Positions 1 to 6,239 of a stretch of DNA of 13,859 nt are shown one piece after another. Every line of letters starts with the position of its first letter. Positions within the stretch are counted from its first letter, which is position 1. The translations under genes were made by a program, and so were the position numbers. Origin of the DNA: Solirubrobacteraceae bacterium (GTDB lineage: Bacteria > Actinomycetota > Thermoleophilia > Solirubrobacterales > Solirubrobacteraceae); contig JANJUA010000424.1 of the NCBI GenBank assembly GCA_024710825.1, forward strand, positions 1 to 13,859, given 5' to 3'. The notes under the pieces are model-generated. The model did not search any database. It saw nothing but the letters and a program-made list of their open reading frames with translations, and had not been told where the DNA came from.

Positions 1-1
1 G

Positions 2-373
2 GCGCGCGAGCACGACGCGGCGGTGGAGACGCTCGAGCGCCTCGGCGCGCACGACGCGCGCCGCGATCACGGCACGCTCGGCGCCGCGTCGTCGGCCGCG
101 CCCGCGCCGCGCGGTGACGTCGGCGCACTCGAGGCCGAGCCGTCGACGCCCGACGCGCGCCGCGATCACGGCGCGGGCGAGACCGAGCTGTCGCCCCGCG
201 AGCTGGAGATCCTGAGGCTCGTCGCCGAGGGGCTGAGCGACCACGAGATCGCCGACCGCCTCGTGCTCAGCCCGCACACGGTGCACCGCCACGTGGCGAA
301 CGTGCGCACGAAGCTGCGCCAGCCGTCGCGCGCCGCGGCGGTCGCGCACGCCGCCAGGGCCGGGCTGATCTGA
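2..373 (+). CDS. LuxR-type transcriptional regulator, C-terminal part (5' truncated by window edge)
   Basis: The reading frame is open from the first base, so the gene starts upstream; the GTG at 23 is only the first start codon visible. The last ~60 codons (about 184-370) form a LuxR/GerE helix-turn-helix: LSPRELEILRLVAEG, then DHEIADRLVLSPHTVHRHV as recognition segment, then NVRTKLRQPSRAAAVAHA. This family binds DNA as a dimer. Before it lies a low-complexity Ala/Arg/Gly linker holding a perfect in-frame repeat of DARRDHG. The preceding residues (AAVETLERLGAHDARR) resemble the final TPR-like helix of large ATPase-plus-LuxR regulators common in actinobacteria, but the sensing domain lies outside the window, so the signal is unknown. 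The adjacent FAD oxidase could be a target; that is speculation. Confidence 0.85.
   Translation, partial: AREHDAAVETLERLGAHDARRDHGTLGAASSAAPAPRGDVGALEAEPSTPDARRDHGAGETELSPRELEILRLVAEGLSDHEIADRLVLSPHTVHRHVANVRTKLRQPSRAAAVAHAARAGLI
52..73 (+). repeat. 22-bp direct repeat, copy 1 (linker of LuxR-type gene)
   Basis: Bases 52-73 are identical to 151-172. The spacing of 99 bp is 33 codons, so both copies are read in the same frame and encode the same heptapeptide, DARRDHG. Identity at every base, synonymous positions included, suggests a local duplication. Confidence 0.9.
151..172 (+). repeat. 22-bp direct repeat, copy 2
   Basis: Second exact copy of 52-73, ending about 12 bases before the start of the helix-turn-helix. 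It is in the same reading frame and encodes DARRDHG again. Confidence 0.9.
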
Positions 374-388
374 CCCGCCCGGATCACA

Positions 389-408
389 CCGGCCGCGCCG
401 AGCCGCCC
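389..408 (+). repeat. 20-bp intergenic direct repeat, copy 1
   Basis: Bases 389-408 recur exactly at 446-465. A further 10-bp match (359-368 and 411-420) lies around them at a similar offset of 52-57 bp, so the spacer after the LuxR gene looks like a decayed tandem duplication that includes the end of the coding region. Low sequence complexity at this GC content weakens the case. Confidence 0.7.
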
Positions 409-430
409 GCGCCGGGCTGAACCGACGACC

Positions 431-446
431 GCGGGGGTCGCCCCGC
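431..446 (+). terminator. GC hairpin downstream of the LuxR-type gene, possible terminator
   Basis: GCGGGG at 431-436 pairs perfectly with CCCCGC at 441-446 around a GTCG loop. It lies 58 nt after the LuxR stop codon. There is no T-tract, so it would be a non-canonical actinobacterial-style terminator at best. Six-bp GC stems also arise by chance in such sequence. Confidence 0.25.
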
Positions 447-465
447 CGGCCGCGCCGAGCCGCCC
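446..465 (+). repeat. 20-bp intergenic direct repeat, copy 2
   Basis: Exact second copy of 389-408. The spacer 374-547 otherwise holds only a GC hairpin (431-446) and a possible promoter box (535-540); I see no gene in it. Confidence 0.7.
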
Positions 466-534
466 CGACATGGCCGGATCGGGCCATGCCGCAGGATGGC
501 CGTTCCGGGGGAAGGCACGCGTCCCAGCCGCCCG

Positions 535-540
535 TAGCGT
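535..540 (+). promoter_or_regulatory. Putative -10 box (TAGCGT) for the FAD oxidase
   Basis: TAGCGT matches the TANNNT -10 pattern and lies 7 nt before the ATG at 548, which would put transcription initiation at or next to the start codon (leaderless mRNA). No Shine-Dalgarno motif stands directly before this ATG and no clear -35 is visible. The same arrangement recurs at four other starts in the window. Confidence 0.35.
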
Positions 541-547
541 CGCGTCC

Positions 548-1930
548 ATGTCCACTCCCACCGTCTCCAGCGCCCAGCTCGACGAGCTCCGCTTCCGCCT
601 CGACGGCGACCTGCACGCCCCCGGCGACCCCGCCTACGAGGACGCCTGCACGCTGTTCAACGCGATGGTGCAGACGCGCCCGCGGCTCGTCGCCCGCTGC
701 GCCACGCCCGATGAGGTCGTCGCCGCGGTCGCCTTCGCCCGCGACGCCGCCCTGCCCCTCGCCGTCCGCGCCGGCGGCCACTCCGTCACCGGCCGCTCGC
801 TGTGCGAGGACGGGCTCGTGCTCGACGTCCGTCCGATGGACGCCGTCGAGGTCGACGCCGGGCGACGCGTCGCGCGCGTCGGCGGCGGCGCCACCTGGGC
901 GCACGTCGATCGAGCGGCGCACCGCCACGGCCTGGCGACCACCGGCGGCCGCGTCTCCACGACCGGCGTCGTCGGCCTCACCGCCGGCGGCGGCTCCGGC
1001 TGGCTCGAACGCGCCCACGGCCTCGCCTGCGACAACCTCCTCGCCGTGGAGCTCGTCACCGCCGAGGGCGAGCTGGTGCGCGCCGACGAGCACACCAACC
1101 CCGAGCTGCTGTGGGCGCTGCGCGGCGGCGGCGCGGGCTTCGGCGTCGTCACCGCCGTAGAGCTGCGCCTGCACCCGCTCCCCGCCGAGGTCCTCGCCGG
1201 CCTGGCGATCTACCCCGGCGATCGCGCCCGGGAGGCCATGCGACTCTTCCGCGACACGATGCGCGACGCGCCCGAGGGGCTGGGGCTGGCGTTCGATCTG
1301 ACCACCGCACCCGACGACGACCCGGACGTGCCGGATGCGCTGCGCGGCCGCCCTGTGGCGATCATCGTCGGCATGTACGCGGGGAGCGTCGCCGACGGCG
1401 AGCGGGCGCTCGCCCCGATCCGCGCCTCGCGGCCCGCCGCCGACCTCTTCGGCCCGACGAGCTACCCGGACTTCCAGTGCTCGATCGACGATCCGCCCGG
1501 TCACCGCAACTGGTGGACCGCCGAGCAGACGCTCGACCTGCCCGATGACGCGATCGACGCGCTGTGCGACTGGGCGCAGGGCCTCCCGCCCGGCCCCTCG
1601 CAGCTCTTCGTCGTCCCGTGGGGCGGCGCGGTCGCCCGCGCCACCGAGCGGACGTCCCCGCTCGTCGGCCGCGACAGCGCCTTCGTCGTGCACCCGCTGC
1701 TCATGTGGGACGACCCCGCCGACGACGACGCCACGATCGCCTTCGGCCACGCGTTCCGCGACGCCATCGGGCCGTGGGCCACCGGCTCCGCCTACCTCAA
1801 CTTCGTCAGCGACGTGGGCCGGGCGCGGGTGCGCGCCGCGTACAGCCCGTCCGCGATGGAGCGCCTCGCGGCGATCAAGGCCGCCTGGGATCCGGAGGGC
1901 GCCTTCCCGGGCAGCCACCGCCTCGCCTGA
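548..1930 (+). CDS. FAD-binding oxidoreductase, berberine bridge enzyme family
   Basis: 460-residue flavoprotein of the PCMH/VAO superfamily with a C-terminal BBE segment. The N-terminal FAD domain carries RAGGHS (74-79), whose His78 is the expected attachment site for 8-alpha-histidyl FAD. VSTTGVVGLTAGGGSGWL (136-153) and LRGGGAGFGVVTAVELRLHP (191-210) are the flavin-contacting loops. The BBE end is residues 415-453 (YLNFVSD...YSPSAMERLAAIKAAWDPEGAF). The Cys that forms the second flavin bond in bicovalent members is absent, so a single covalent link is expected. Such enzymes oxidise alcohols, sugars or secondary metabolites using oxygen; the substrate cannot be read from sequence. ATG 548 is chosen because the longer frame (470 onward) adds only spacer-like sequence. 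No secretion signal is visible. It sits 38 nt before the sulfotransferase gene. Confidence 0.9.
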   Translation: MSTPTVSSAQLDELRFRLDGDLHAPGDPAYEDACTLFNAMVQTRPRLVARCATPDEVVAAVAFARDAALPLAVRAGGHSVTGRSLCEDGLVLDVRPMDAVEVDAGRRVARVGGGATWAHVDRAAHRHGLATTGGRVSTTGVVGLTAGGGSGWLERAHGLACDNLLAVELVTAEGELVRADEHTNPELLWALRGGGAGFGVVTAVELRLHPLPAEVLAGLAIYPGDRAREAMRLFRDTMRDAPEGLGLAFDLTTAPDDDPDVPDALRGRPVAIIVGMYAGSVADGERALAPIRASRPAADLFGPTSYPDFQCSIDDPPGHRNWWTAEQTLDLPDDAIDALCDWAQGLPPGPSQLFVVPWGGAVARATERTSPLVGRDSAFVVHPLLMWDDPADDDATIAFGHAFRDAIGPWATGSAYLNFVSDVGRARVRAAYSPSAMERLAAIKAAWDPEGAFPGSHRLA

Positions 1931-1951
1931 CGCGTGGCGGGCCTCGACCTA

Positions 1952-1957
1952 TATCGT
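1952..1957 (+). promoter_or_regulatory. Putative -10 box (TATCGT) for the sulfotransferase
   Basis: An AT island (CTATATCGT) in the 38-nt spacer contains TATCGT, a TANNNT match ending 11 nt before the ATG at 1969. It may give the sulfotransferase its own near-leaderless transcript as well as read-through from the oxidase. No -35 element is evident. Confidence 0.35.
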
Positions 1958-1968
1958 CGGCGCCCGCC

Positions 1969-3060
1969 ATGCCGACCACTTCGCTGGACCCCGCCCCCGG
2001 GAAGGGTCCGATCTTCATCATGGGGGCGATGGGATCGGGCACGACGCTGCTGCGCCTCGTGCTCGACAGCCACCCGAACATCGCCATCCCGCAGGAGACC
2101 GGGTTCATGCGGGCCTACAACGCGCACCAGTTCATCCCGTTCAAGTGGAGCGGGCGCAACTGGGCCAAGCGGCTCGGCTGGAGCCGCGAGGAGCTCGACG
2201 AGCAGCTGCGGATCTTCTACGACACGCTCTTCATGCGCTACGTCGAGCAGCACGGCAAGCAGCGCTGGGGCGAGAAGACGCCGCTGCACGTGTGGCACGT
2301 CGACAAGATGGCCAAGCTGTTCCCCGACGCGGTCTTCGTCGGCATCTTCCGCCATCCCGGCGGGAGCGTCGCCTCGAACATGACGCGCTGGAAGTTCGCG
2401 TTCGCCCGCGCCGCCAGCCACTACGACCGCTACAACCGCGAGATCGTCCGCCAGGCCGCCCACTATCCGAGGCGCTTCGCACTGCTGCGCTACGAGGAGC
2501 TGCTGCTGCAACCGGAGCCGGTGATGCGGGAGCTGCTCGGCTGGCTCGGCGAGCCGTGGTCCGACGACGTCCTCTCCCATCACACGGTCCAGTCGGGCCG
2601 CGGCGGCAAGGAGATGGTCGAGGGACGCGTGCGGGTCGGAGACCCGATCGACGTCTCCCGGCTGGACAAGTGGACGCGGACGATGACGCCCAAGCACCAG
2701 CAGCGCCTGGCGACGCGGCTGGGCCGGCTCGGCGAGGTGCTCGGCTACGACGCGCGCGACCCCGCCGTCCTGCAGCCGCTCAACGCGCGCGAGGCCCTGC
2801 TGACCGCGGGGACCGAGTGGCGCGAGCGGCTGGACCGCTTCGCCGACCTGGAGCTGCGCGAGCGCGGCCAGGTGCCGCGCAACGAGCAGCTCTACCACCC
2901 GCGCCAGTGGATGCTGATGCCGGTGACGCCCGTGAGCCCCGGCCCCGACGCCCCGCAGCCGTCGAAGGCGACGCACGGCCCGCTGCGGCGGGCGGCGATC
3001 ACGGTCGCCCGGCGCCTGCCGCCCGGCGTCCGCCGCCGCCTGCGGGCGCTCGTCCGCTAG
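1969..3060 (+). CDS. Sulfotransferase (PAPS-dependent, Sulfotransfer_3-like)
   Basis: 363 residues. The start MPTTSLDPAPGKGPIFIMGA places the 5'-phosphosulfate loop GAMGSGTT at 19-26, as in the sulfotransferase fold. GEKTP at 101-105 is the usual second nucleotide-site strand. FRHPGGSVAS at 127-136 is the 3'-phosphate-binding motif, with Arg128 and Ser133 as likely PAPS contacts. Family members transfer sulfate from PAPS to hydroxyl or amino groups of glycans, lipids or small molecules; the acceptor here is unknown. The C-terminus (about 334-363) is a basic, amphipathic tail (RRAAITVARRLPPGVRRRLR) that may bind the inner membrane surface, which would favour a lipid or envelope acceptor; that is inference. 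The frame is open far upstream but only this ATG gives a family-like N-terminus. Its stop codon interlocks with that of the convergent GST gene. Confidence 0.88.
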   Translation: MPTTSLDPAPGKGPIFIMGAMGSGTTLLRLVLDSHPNIAIPQETGFMRAYNAHQFIPFKWSGRNWAKRLGWSREELDEQLRIFYDTLFMRYVEQHGKQRWGEKTPLHVWHVDKMAKLFPDAVFVGIFRHPGGSVASNMTRWKFAFARAASHYDRYNREIVRQAAHYPRRFALLRYEELLLQPEPVMRELLGWLGEPWSDDVLSHHTVQSGRGGKEMVEGRVRVGDPIDVSRLDKWTRTMTPKHQQRLATRLGRLGEVLGYDARDPAVLQPLNAREALLTAGTEWRERLDRFADLELRERGQVPRNEQLYHPRQWMLMPVTPVSPGPDAPQPSKATHGPLRRAAITVARRLPPGVRRRLRALVR

Positions 3061-3770
3061 ATCCAGCCCGCGGGGAAGGCGCCCGCGGGCACCTCGCCCG
3101 GCAGCGCGCCGAGCCAGCGCGTCGCCAGCTCCGCGGCCGGCCGGGACGCGACCAGCGGCCGCACGTCGCCCACCGAGAGCAGCACGCGCAGCGTCGCGCC
3201 GAGCTGCAGGTCGGCGGCGTTGGGCTTCTCGCCGCCGACGATCCCGTCGGCGACCAGCGCGTCGACGCGGTCCAGCAGCGCGGGCAGCCCGGCGAGATCC
3301 TCGGCCAGGCGCACCGCGGTGATCCCGTGGTGCTTCCACGTCGCCCGGACGAAACGCAGCGCGAAGTCGACGCCGGCCGGGTCCAGCGGCCCGGCGCCGC
3401 CGTACGTGCCGAGCGCCTCGGGGCGGAACTGGAGCGCGCCCCACGGGATCCGGCGGGCGAGGTCCTGCAGCTCCCCGTCCGCCCAGGCGGTCGCCTCCCG
3501 CACGGCGTCGCTGGGGAAGAGCACCGGCTCGGGCGCCAGCTCGTCGAGGCGCTCCATGATCGCCGTCGAGCCGTGCACCGGCTCGCCGTCGACGAGCATC
3601 CCCGGGACCGTCCGGCGCCCCTCGCCGTAGATCCGCTGCATCTCCTCGATGTGCGGCCCCGGCTGGAGCATCACGGGCTCGTAGGCCAGCCCCTTGGCGT
3701 CGAGCGCGGCCTGCACCGCATGGCACGGATGGGAGATCGCCAGCAGGTGGACGACGAGCGTCGAGGCCAT
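3057..3770 (-). CDS. Glutathione S-transferase-like protein
   Basis: 237 residues. The N-terminal thioredoxin-like half carries SHPCHAVQAALDAKGL (13-28, with Cys16 and Ser13 in the catalytic loop), the cis-Pro segment RRTVPGMLVDG (52-62) and GSTAIMERLDE (67-77), which matches the ESxAI glutathione-contact motif with Gly in place of Glu. The second half is helical as in GST C-domains. GST-fold proteins conjugate or reduce using glutathione, but most actinobacteria make mycothiol, so the thiol used is uncertain. ATG 3770 is preferred: an in-frame ATG at 3815 would add 15 non-family residues and overlap the divergent gene, and a TAGACT box lies 8 nt before 3770. It is convergent with the sulfotransferase gene (stops share CTAG) and divergent from the gene at 3814. 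Confidence 0.8.
   Translation of the reverse strand: MASTLVVHLLAISHPCHAVQAALDAKGLAYEPVMLQPGPHIEEMQRIYGEGRRTVPGMLVDGEPVHGSTAIMERLDELAPEPVLFPSDAVREATAWADGELQDLARRIPWGALQFRPEALGTYGGAGPLDPAGVDFALRFVRATWKHHGITAVRLAEDLAGLPALLDRVDALVADGIVGGEKPNAADLQLGATLRVLLSVGDVRPLVASRPAAELATRWLGALPGEVPAGAFPAGWI
3066..3090 (+). terminator. GC-rich hairpin just past the sulfotransferase stop
   Basis: GCCCGCGG (3066-3073) pairs perfectly with CCGCGGGC (3083-3090) across a 9-nt loop, beginning 6 nt after the sulfotransferase stop. There is no T-run. The structure lies inside the 3' end of the GST gene, where it results from a repeated Pro-Ala-Gly codon triplet. It could terminate sulfotransferase transcripts. Confidence 0.35.
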
Positions 3771-3778
3771 GGCGAGCG

Positions 3779-3784
3779 AGTCTA
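3779..3784 (-). promoter_or_regulatory. Putative -10 box (TAGACT) for the GST-like gene
   Basis: On the minus strand TAGACT ends 8 nt before the ATG at 3770, in the 43-nt divergent spacer 3771-3813. It fits TANNNT and a leaderless start. No comparable box is clear for the plus-strand gene, whose start is preceded only by a weak purine stretch. Confidence 0.35.
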
Positions 3785-3813
3785 CGGTCCGCCTCCCGGG
3801 TAGGCGCAGGACC

Positions 3814-4074
3814 ATGAGCCACAGAAGGGTCGGTCAGGCGATCGCCGCCGGGCTCGTGGCCGCGGCGGCCGGGGCCCTGGCCTGGGGCTGGCGGCGCCAC
3901 GGCCGCGGAGGCGGCGGCGCCGCGGGCGTGGAGGAGCGCACGTGCGAGTGCGGGCAGGCCTTCCGGGTGGTCGGCTCGGGCCGCCATCGGGTGCACTGGA
4001 CGGCGGGCGCGGCGCGCGACGAGGCGGTGCTCGACGGGCGCTGCCCGGCGTGCGACCGCCCCCTGCCCTCCTGA
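3814..4074 (+). CDS. Small membrane-anchored zinc-ribbon protein (hypothetical)
   Basis: 86 residues, family not recognised. Residues 8-26 (QAIAAGLVAAAAGALAWGW) form one hydrophobic helix, preceded by a basic MSHRR and followed by RRHGRGGGG, so the anchor is probably oriented with the C-terminus in the cytoplasm. Cys44 and Cys46 (CECGQAF) and Cys77 and Cys80 (CPAC) form a plausible four-Cys zinc ribbon with a 30-residue insert. The ATG overlaps an alternative start of the divergent GST gene, and the stop is 2 nt from the convergent EVE-like gene's stop. GC-rich codon use matches the neighbours, supporting a real gene. Function unknown. Confidence 0.65.
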   Translation: MSHRRVGQAIAAGLVAAAAGALAWGWRRHGRGGGGAAGVEERTCECGQAFRVVGSGRHRVHWTAGAARDEAVLDGRCPACDRPLPS

Positions 4075-4076
4075 CC

Positions 4077-4481
4077 TCACCCCGCGACCGACGCCAGCGC
4101 CGCGACCGCCCGGGCGTACTGCGACGGCGTGATCGCGATGTGCGACTGCTGGCTCATCGACCGCGCCGCGACGCCGATCGCCTCCACCGGTGGCGCGTCC
4201 TCCAGCCGCGGCACGACGAGCAGCGGCTCGACGGCGATCGACCACGGCCAGCGGGGATGGTCGACCGTCTCCGGCTCCCCCACCGCCTCGACCACCCCGA
4301 ACACGCGCTTCCAGACCGAGGCGTAGAGCACGAGCCGGTCGCCGGGCACGACCCGCGGACGGCGGGGGAACCCGCCGCGCGACAGCACCCCGATACGGCC
4401 CTCCTCCAGCCAGCGCTCGGGCAGCGGCCCGCGCGCATGGCCGACGGCCTTCAACCAGTGGCGGCGCCCCGGATCGTCCAT
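4077..4481 (-). CDS. EVE/PUA-like domain protein (hypothetical)
   Basis: 134 residues, no signal or membrane segment. HWLKAVGHARG near the start, PGDRLVLYASVWKRVFGVVEAVGEPE (about 46-71), the following RWPWSIAVEPLLVVP and a final SHIAITPSQYARAVAAL resemble EVE domains of the PUA superfamily, which bind modified bases in nucleic acids. The aromatic-rich central strands fit such a pocket, but the match is by eye and a different small beta-barrel is possible. It is the last gene of the aro operon, 10 nt after the thioesterase stop, and ends 2 nt from the convergent zinc-ribbon gene. The start is the ATG whose product begins MDDPGRRHW. Confidence 0.6.
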   Translation of the reverse strand: MDDPGRRHWLKAVGHARGPLPERWLEEGRIGVLSRGGFPRRPRVVPGDRLVLYASVWKRVFGVVEAVGEPETVDHPRWPWSIAVEPLLVVPRLEDAPPVEAIGVAARSMSQQSHIAITPSQYARAVAALASVAG

Positions 4482-4491
4482 CGCCCGCCGC

Positions 4492-5166
4492 TCAGGCGCG
4501 CAGCGCGATCCAGGTGGCGCGCGCCGCGGCCAGGACCCGCCCGCCCGCGTCCACCAGCGCCGAGGCGGACGCCCGCTTGCGGCCGTCCTCGCCGAGCGCC
4601 CAGCTCATCACCGCCAGCGGCTCGCCCGGCTCGGGCACGCGATCGACGCGCGCGGCGATCCGGCCGAGGACCAGCGGCCGATCCGGCTGCAAGAACGGCG
4701 CCGCGCTCGGGCAGTCCAGGGCGGCCCACACGAGCTCGCGCGCGGAGGCCTCGGGCACCCAGCCCACGGCCCACACGCCGTCGGAGCGCCCCTGGACCGG
4801 TCCGCACAGGCAGTGCAGCCCGTCGTGCTCGGCCCGGTCGGGCCCGCAGCCGAAGCAGGTCGGGAAGGGATGGCCCTCGCGCAGCGGCGTGGCGGCGCCC
4901 GCGGCCCGTGCCGCCTCGACCGACACCGGCGGCGGCATCTCGACGTCGAGCCCGTCCAGGCGCCGCCCCTCGGCCACGAGCGCGTCGCCGTCGCGCAGCT
5001 CCACGGCGCCGTCGTGCCCGTCGACCGTCAGGTCGCGCTCCAGCGGCGGCGGCAGCCGCAGCGTGACCTCCGCCGGGCCGTCGCCGAGGAACGCCGCCAG
5101 CCGGCCCGCGGCGTAGCCGCCGTTCGCCGAGCCGACCGGCCCGTTGAAGCGCGCGCCGATCCTCAT
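4492..5166 (-). CDS. Hotdog-fold thioesterase-like protein
   Basis: 224 residues resembling two fused hotdog domains of the acyl-CoA thioesterase type. NGGYAAGRLAAFL (15-27) matches the NGGY helix of the first domain. The second half has ALDCPSAAP (149-157), VLGRIAARVDRVPEPGEPL (166-184) and a final strand ALVDAGGRVLAAARATW. A full TesB-type enzyme is nearer 280 residues, so this is a short version. Between the halves is TCFGCGPDR with Cys104 and Cys107, followed by Cys119 and Cys121: a cysteine group that could bind a metal, which is inference. Expected role is hydrolysis or binding of an acyl thioester, substrate unknown. Its ATG overlaps the pepP stop (ATGA), so translation is probably coupled to the aro operon. 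Confidence 0.7.
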   Translation of the reverse strand: MRIGARFNGPVGSANGGYAAGRLAAFLGDGPAEVTLRLPPPLERDLTVDGHDGAVELRDGDALVAEGRRLDGLDVEMPPPVSVEAARAAGAATPLREGHPFPTCFGCGPDRAEHDGLHCLCGPVQGRSDGVWAVGWVPEASARELVWAALDCPSAAPFLQPDRPLVLGRIAARVDRVPEPGEPLAVMSWALGEDGRKRASASALVDAGGRVLAAARATWIALRA

Positions 5167-6239
5167 CCCACGACGGTCAGATCCTTGGGCAGGCCGCTGA
5201 GCACCTCGCAGCCGTCCTCGGTGACGACGACGAGATCCTCGATCCGGACCCCGACGGCGCCCGGCAGGTAGACGCCCGGCTCGACGGTGACGACCTGCCC
5301 CGCGACCAGCTTCGCGTCGCTGGTCGCCGACAGGCGCGGCGCCTCGTGGACCGCCAGCCCCACGCCGTGGCCGAGGCCGTGACCGAAGTGCTCGCCGTGG
5401 CCCGCCGCCGCGATGAGCTCGCGGGCGACCGCGTCGACCTCGCGGCCCGTCGGCCCCGGCCGCACGGCGGCCAGCGCCGCCTCCTGCGCGCGCTGCACGA
5501 TCTCGTAGACCTCACGGTCGCGCGGGTCCGGCTGCCCCGTGGCGTAGGTGCGGGTGCAGTCCGAGCAGTAGCCGTCGAGCTGGCAGCCCCAGTCGATCAC
5601 CACGAGCGTCCCACTCGGAATCTCGACGTCGCGCGGCTCGGCGTGCGGCAGGGCCCCGTGGGCGCCGGACGCGACGATCGGCGGGAAGCTCACCGCCTCG
5701 GCGCCGCGGCGGCGCTGCTCGAGCTCGAGATCCAGCGCCACGTCGCGCTCCGTGCGGCCGGCCAGGCCCTTGGAGAGCACGGCGCGCAGGGCGGCGTCCG
5801 CCAGCAGGGCGGCCTCGCGGATCTTCGCGACCTCGTCGGCGTCCTTGATCGCCCGCAGCTCCTCCACCAGGCCGCCCGCGGGCACCAGCTCGATGTCGTC
5901 GCGGAGCCGCTCGCGCAGGTGCGCGTGCGTCTTGACCGCCATCGTCGCGTCGTCGAAGCCCAGGCGCAGCGGGCCGTCGCCGGGCAGCGTCCCGGCCGCG
6001 CCGGCCAGCAGGTCCGACTGGGCGATCGTGCGCTCGAAGTCCGGCACCTGCTCGGCGGACTGCGTCAGGTAGCGGAAGTCGGTGACGAACGTGCGGACGT
6101 CTGGGCCGATGACCGCCACCGCGCTGGAGCCCGTGAACCCCGTGGCCCAGCGGACGTTCACCAGGTCGGTGACGAGCAGCAGGTCCAGCTCGCGCTCGGC
6201 GATCAGCTCCTCGAGCCGTCGCACCCGATCGGCGGTCAT
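5163..6239 (-). CDS. pepP: Xaa-Pro aminopeptidase, M24 family (YqhT/PepP-like)
   Basis: 358-residue cytoplasmic metallopeptidase that removes N-terminal residues preceding proline. The creatinase-like N-domain spans about 1-125 and the pita-bread catalytic domain about 130-358. All five dimetal ligands are visible: Asp216 (IDWG), Asp227 (SDCTRT), His291 (GHGLGHG), Glu320 (VEPGVY) and Glu334 (RIEDL). His287 and His298 match the supporting catalytic histidines. Length is close to Bacillus YqhT (about 353) rather than E. coli PepP (about 440). The start is the ATG overlapping the aroQ stop (ATGA), with GGGAG 8 nt upstream; the longer open frame into aroQ is a shadow. aroQ next to this peptidase is a conserved pairing, in Bacillus followed by efp, which is absent here. 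Confidence 0.92.
   Translation of the reverse strand: MTADRVRRLEELIAERELDLLLVTDLVNVRWATGFTGSSAVAVIGPDVRTFVTDFRYLTQSAEQVPDFERTIAQSDLLAGAAGTLPGDGPLRLGFDDATMAVKTHAHLRERLRDDIELVPAGGLVEELRAIKDADEVAKIREAALLADAALRAVLSKGLAGRTERDVALDLELEQRRRGAEAVSFPPIVASGAHGALPHAEPRDVEIPSGTLVVIDWGCQLDGYCSDCTRTYATGQPDPRDREVYEIVQRAQEAALAAVRPGPTGREVDAVARELIAAAGHGEHFGHGLGHGVGLAVHEAPRLSATSDAKLVAGQVVTVEPGVYLPGAVGVRIEDLVVVTEDGCEVLSGLPKDLTVVG

Noticed and set aside
470..547. N-terminal extension of the FAD oxidase from 470
   Set aside because: The 26 extra residues do not resemble a family N-terminus or signal peptide, and a promoter-like box lies at 535-540 inside them.
1335..3803. Very long plus-strand open frame (822 codons) across the oxidase, sulfotransferase and GST genes
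   Set aside because: It is Arg/Ala/Pro-rich with no domain and lies out of frame over three well-supported genes; such shadows are expected at this GC content.
3771..3815. GST start at the upstream ATG (3815)
   Set aside because: It adds 15 non-family residues and overlaps the divergent gene start; ATG 3770 fits the fold and the TAGACT box.
1792..4245. Long minus-strand open frame (817 codons) antisense to the sulfotransferase and overlapping the GST gene
   Set aside because: Low-complexity translation without motifs; the real minus-strand gene here is the GST-like one in another frame.
5163..6239. Methionine aminopeptidase (map) as identity of the M24 gene
   Set aside because: The separate creatinase-type N-domain and the length of 358 fit Xaa-Pro peptidases; Map is about 250-290 residues without that domain.
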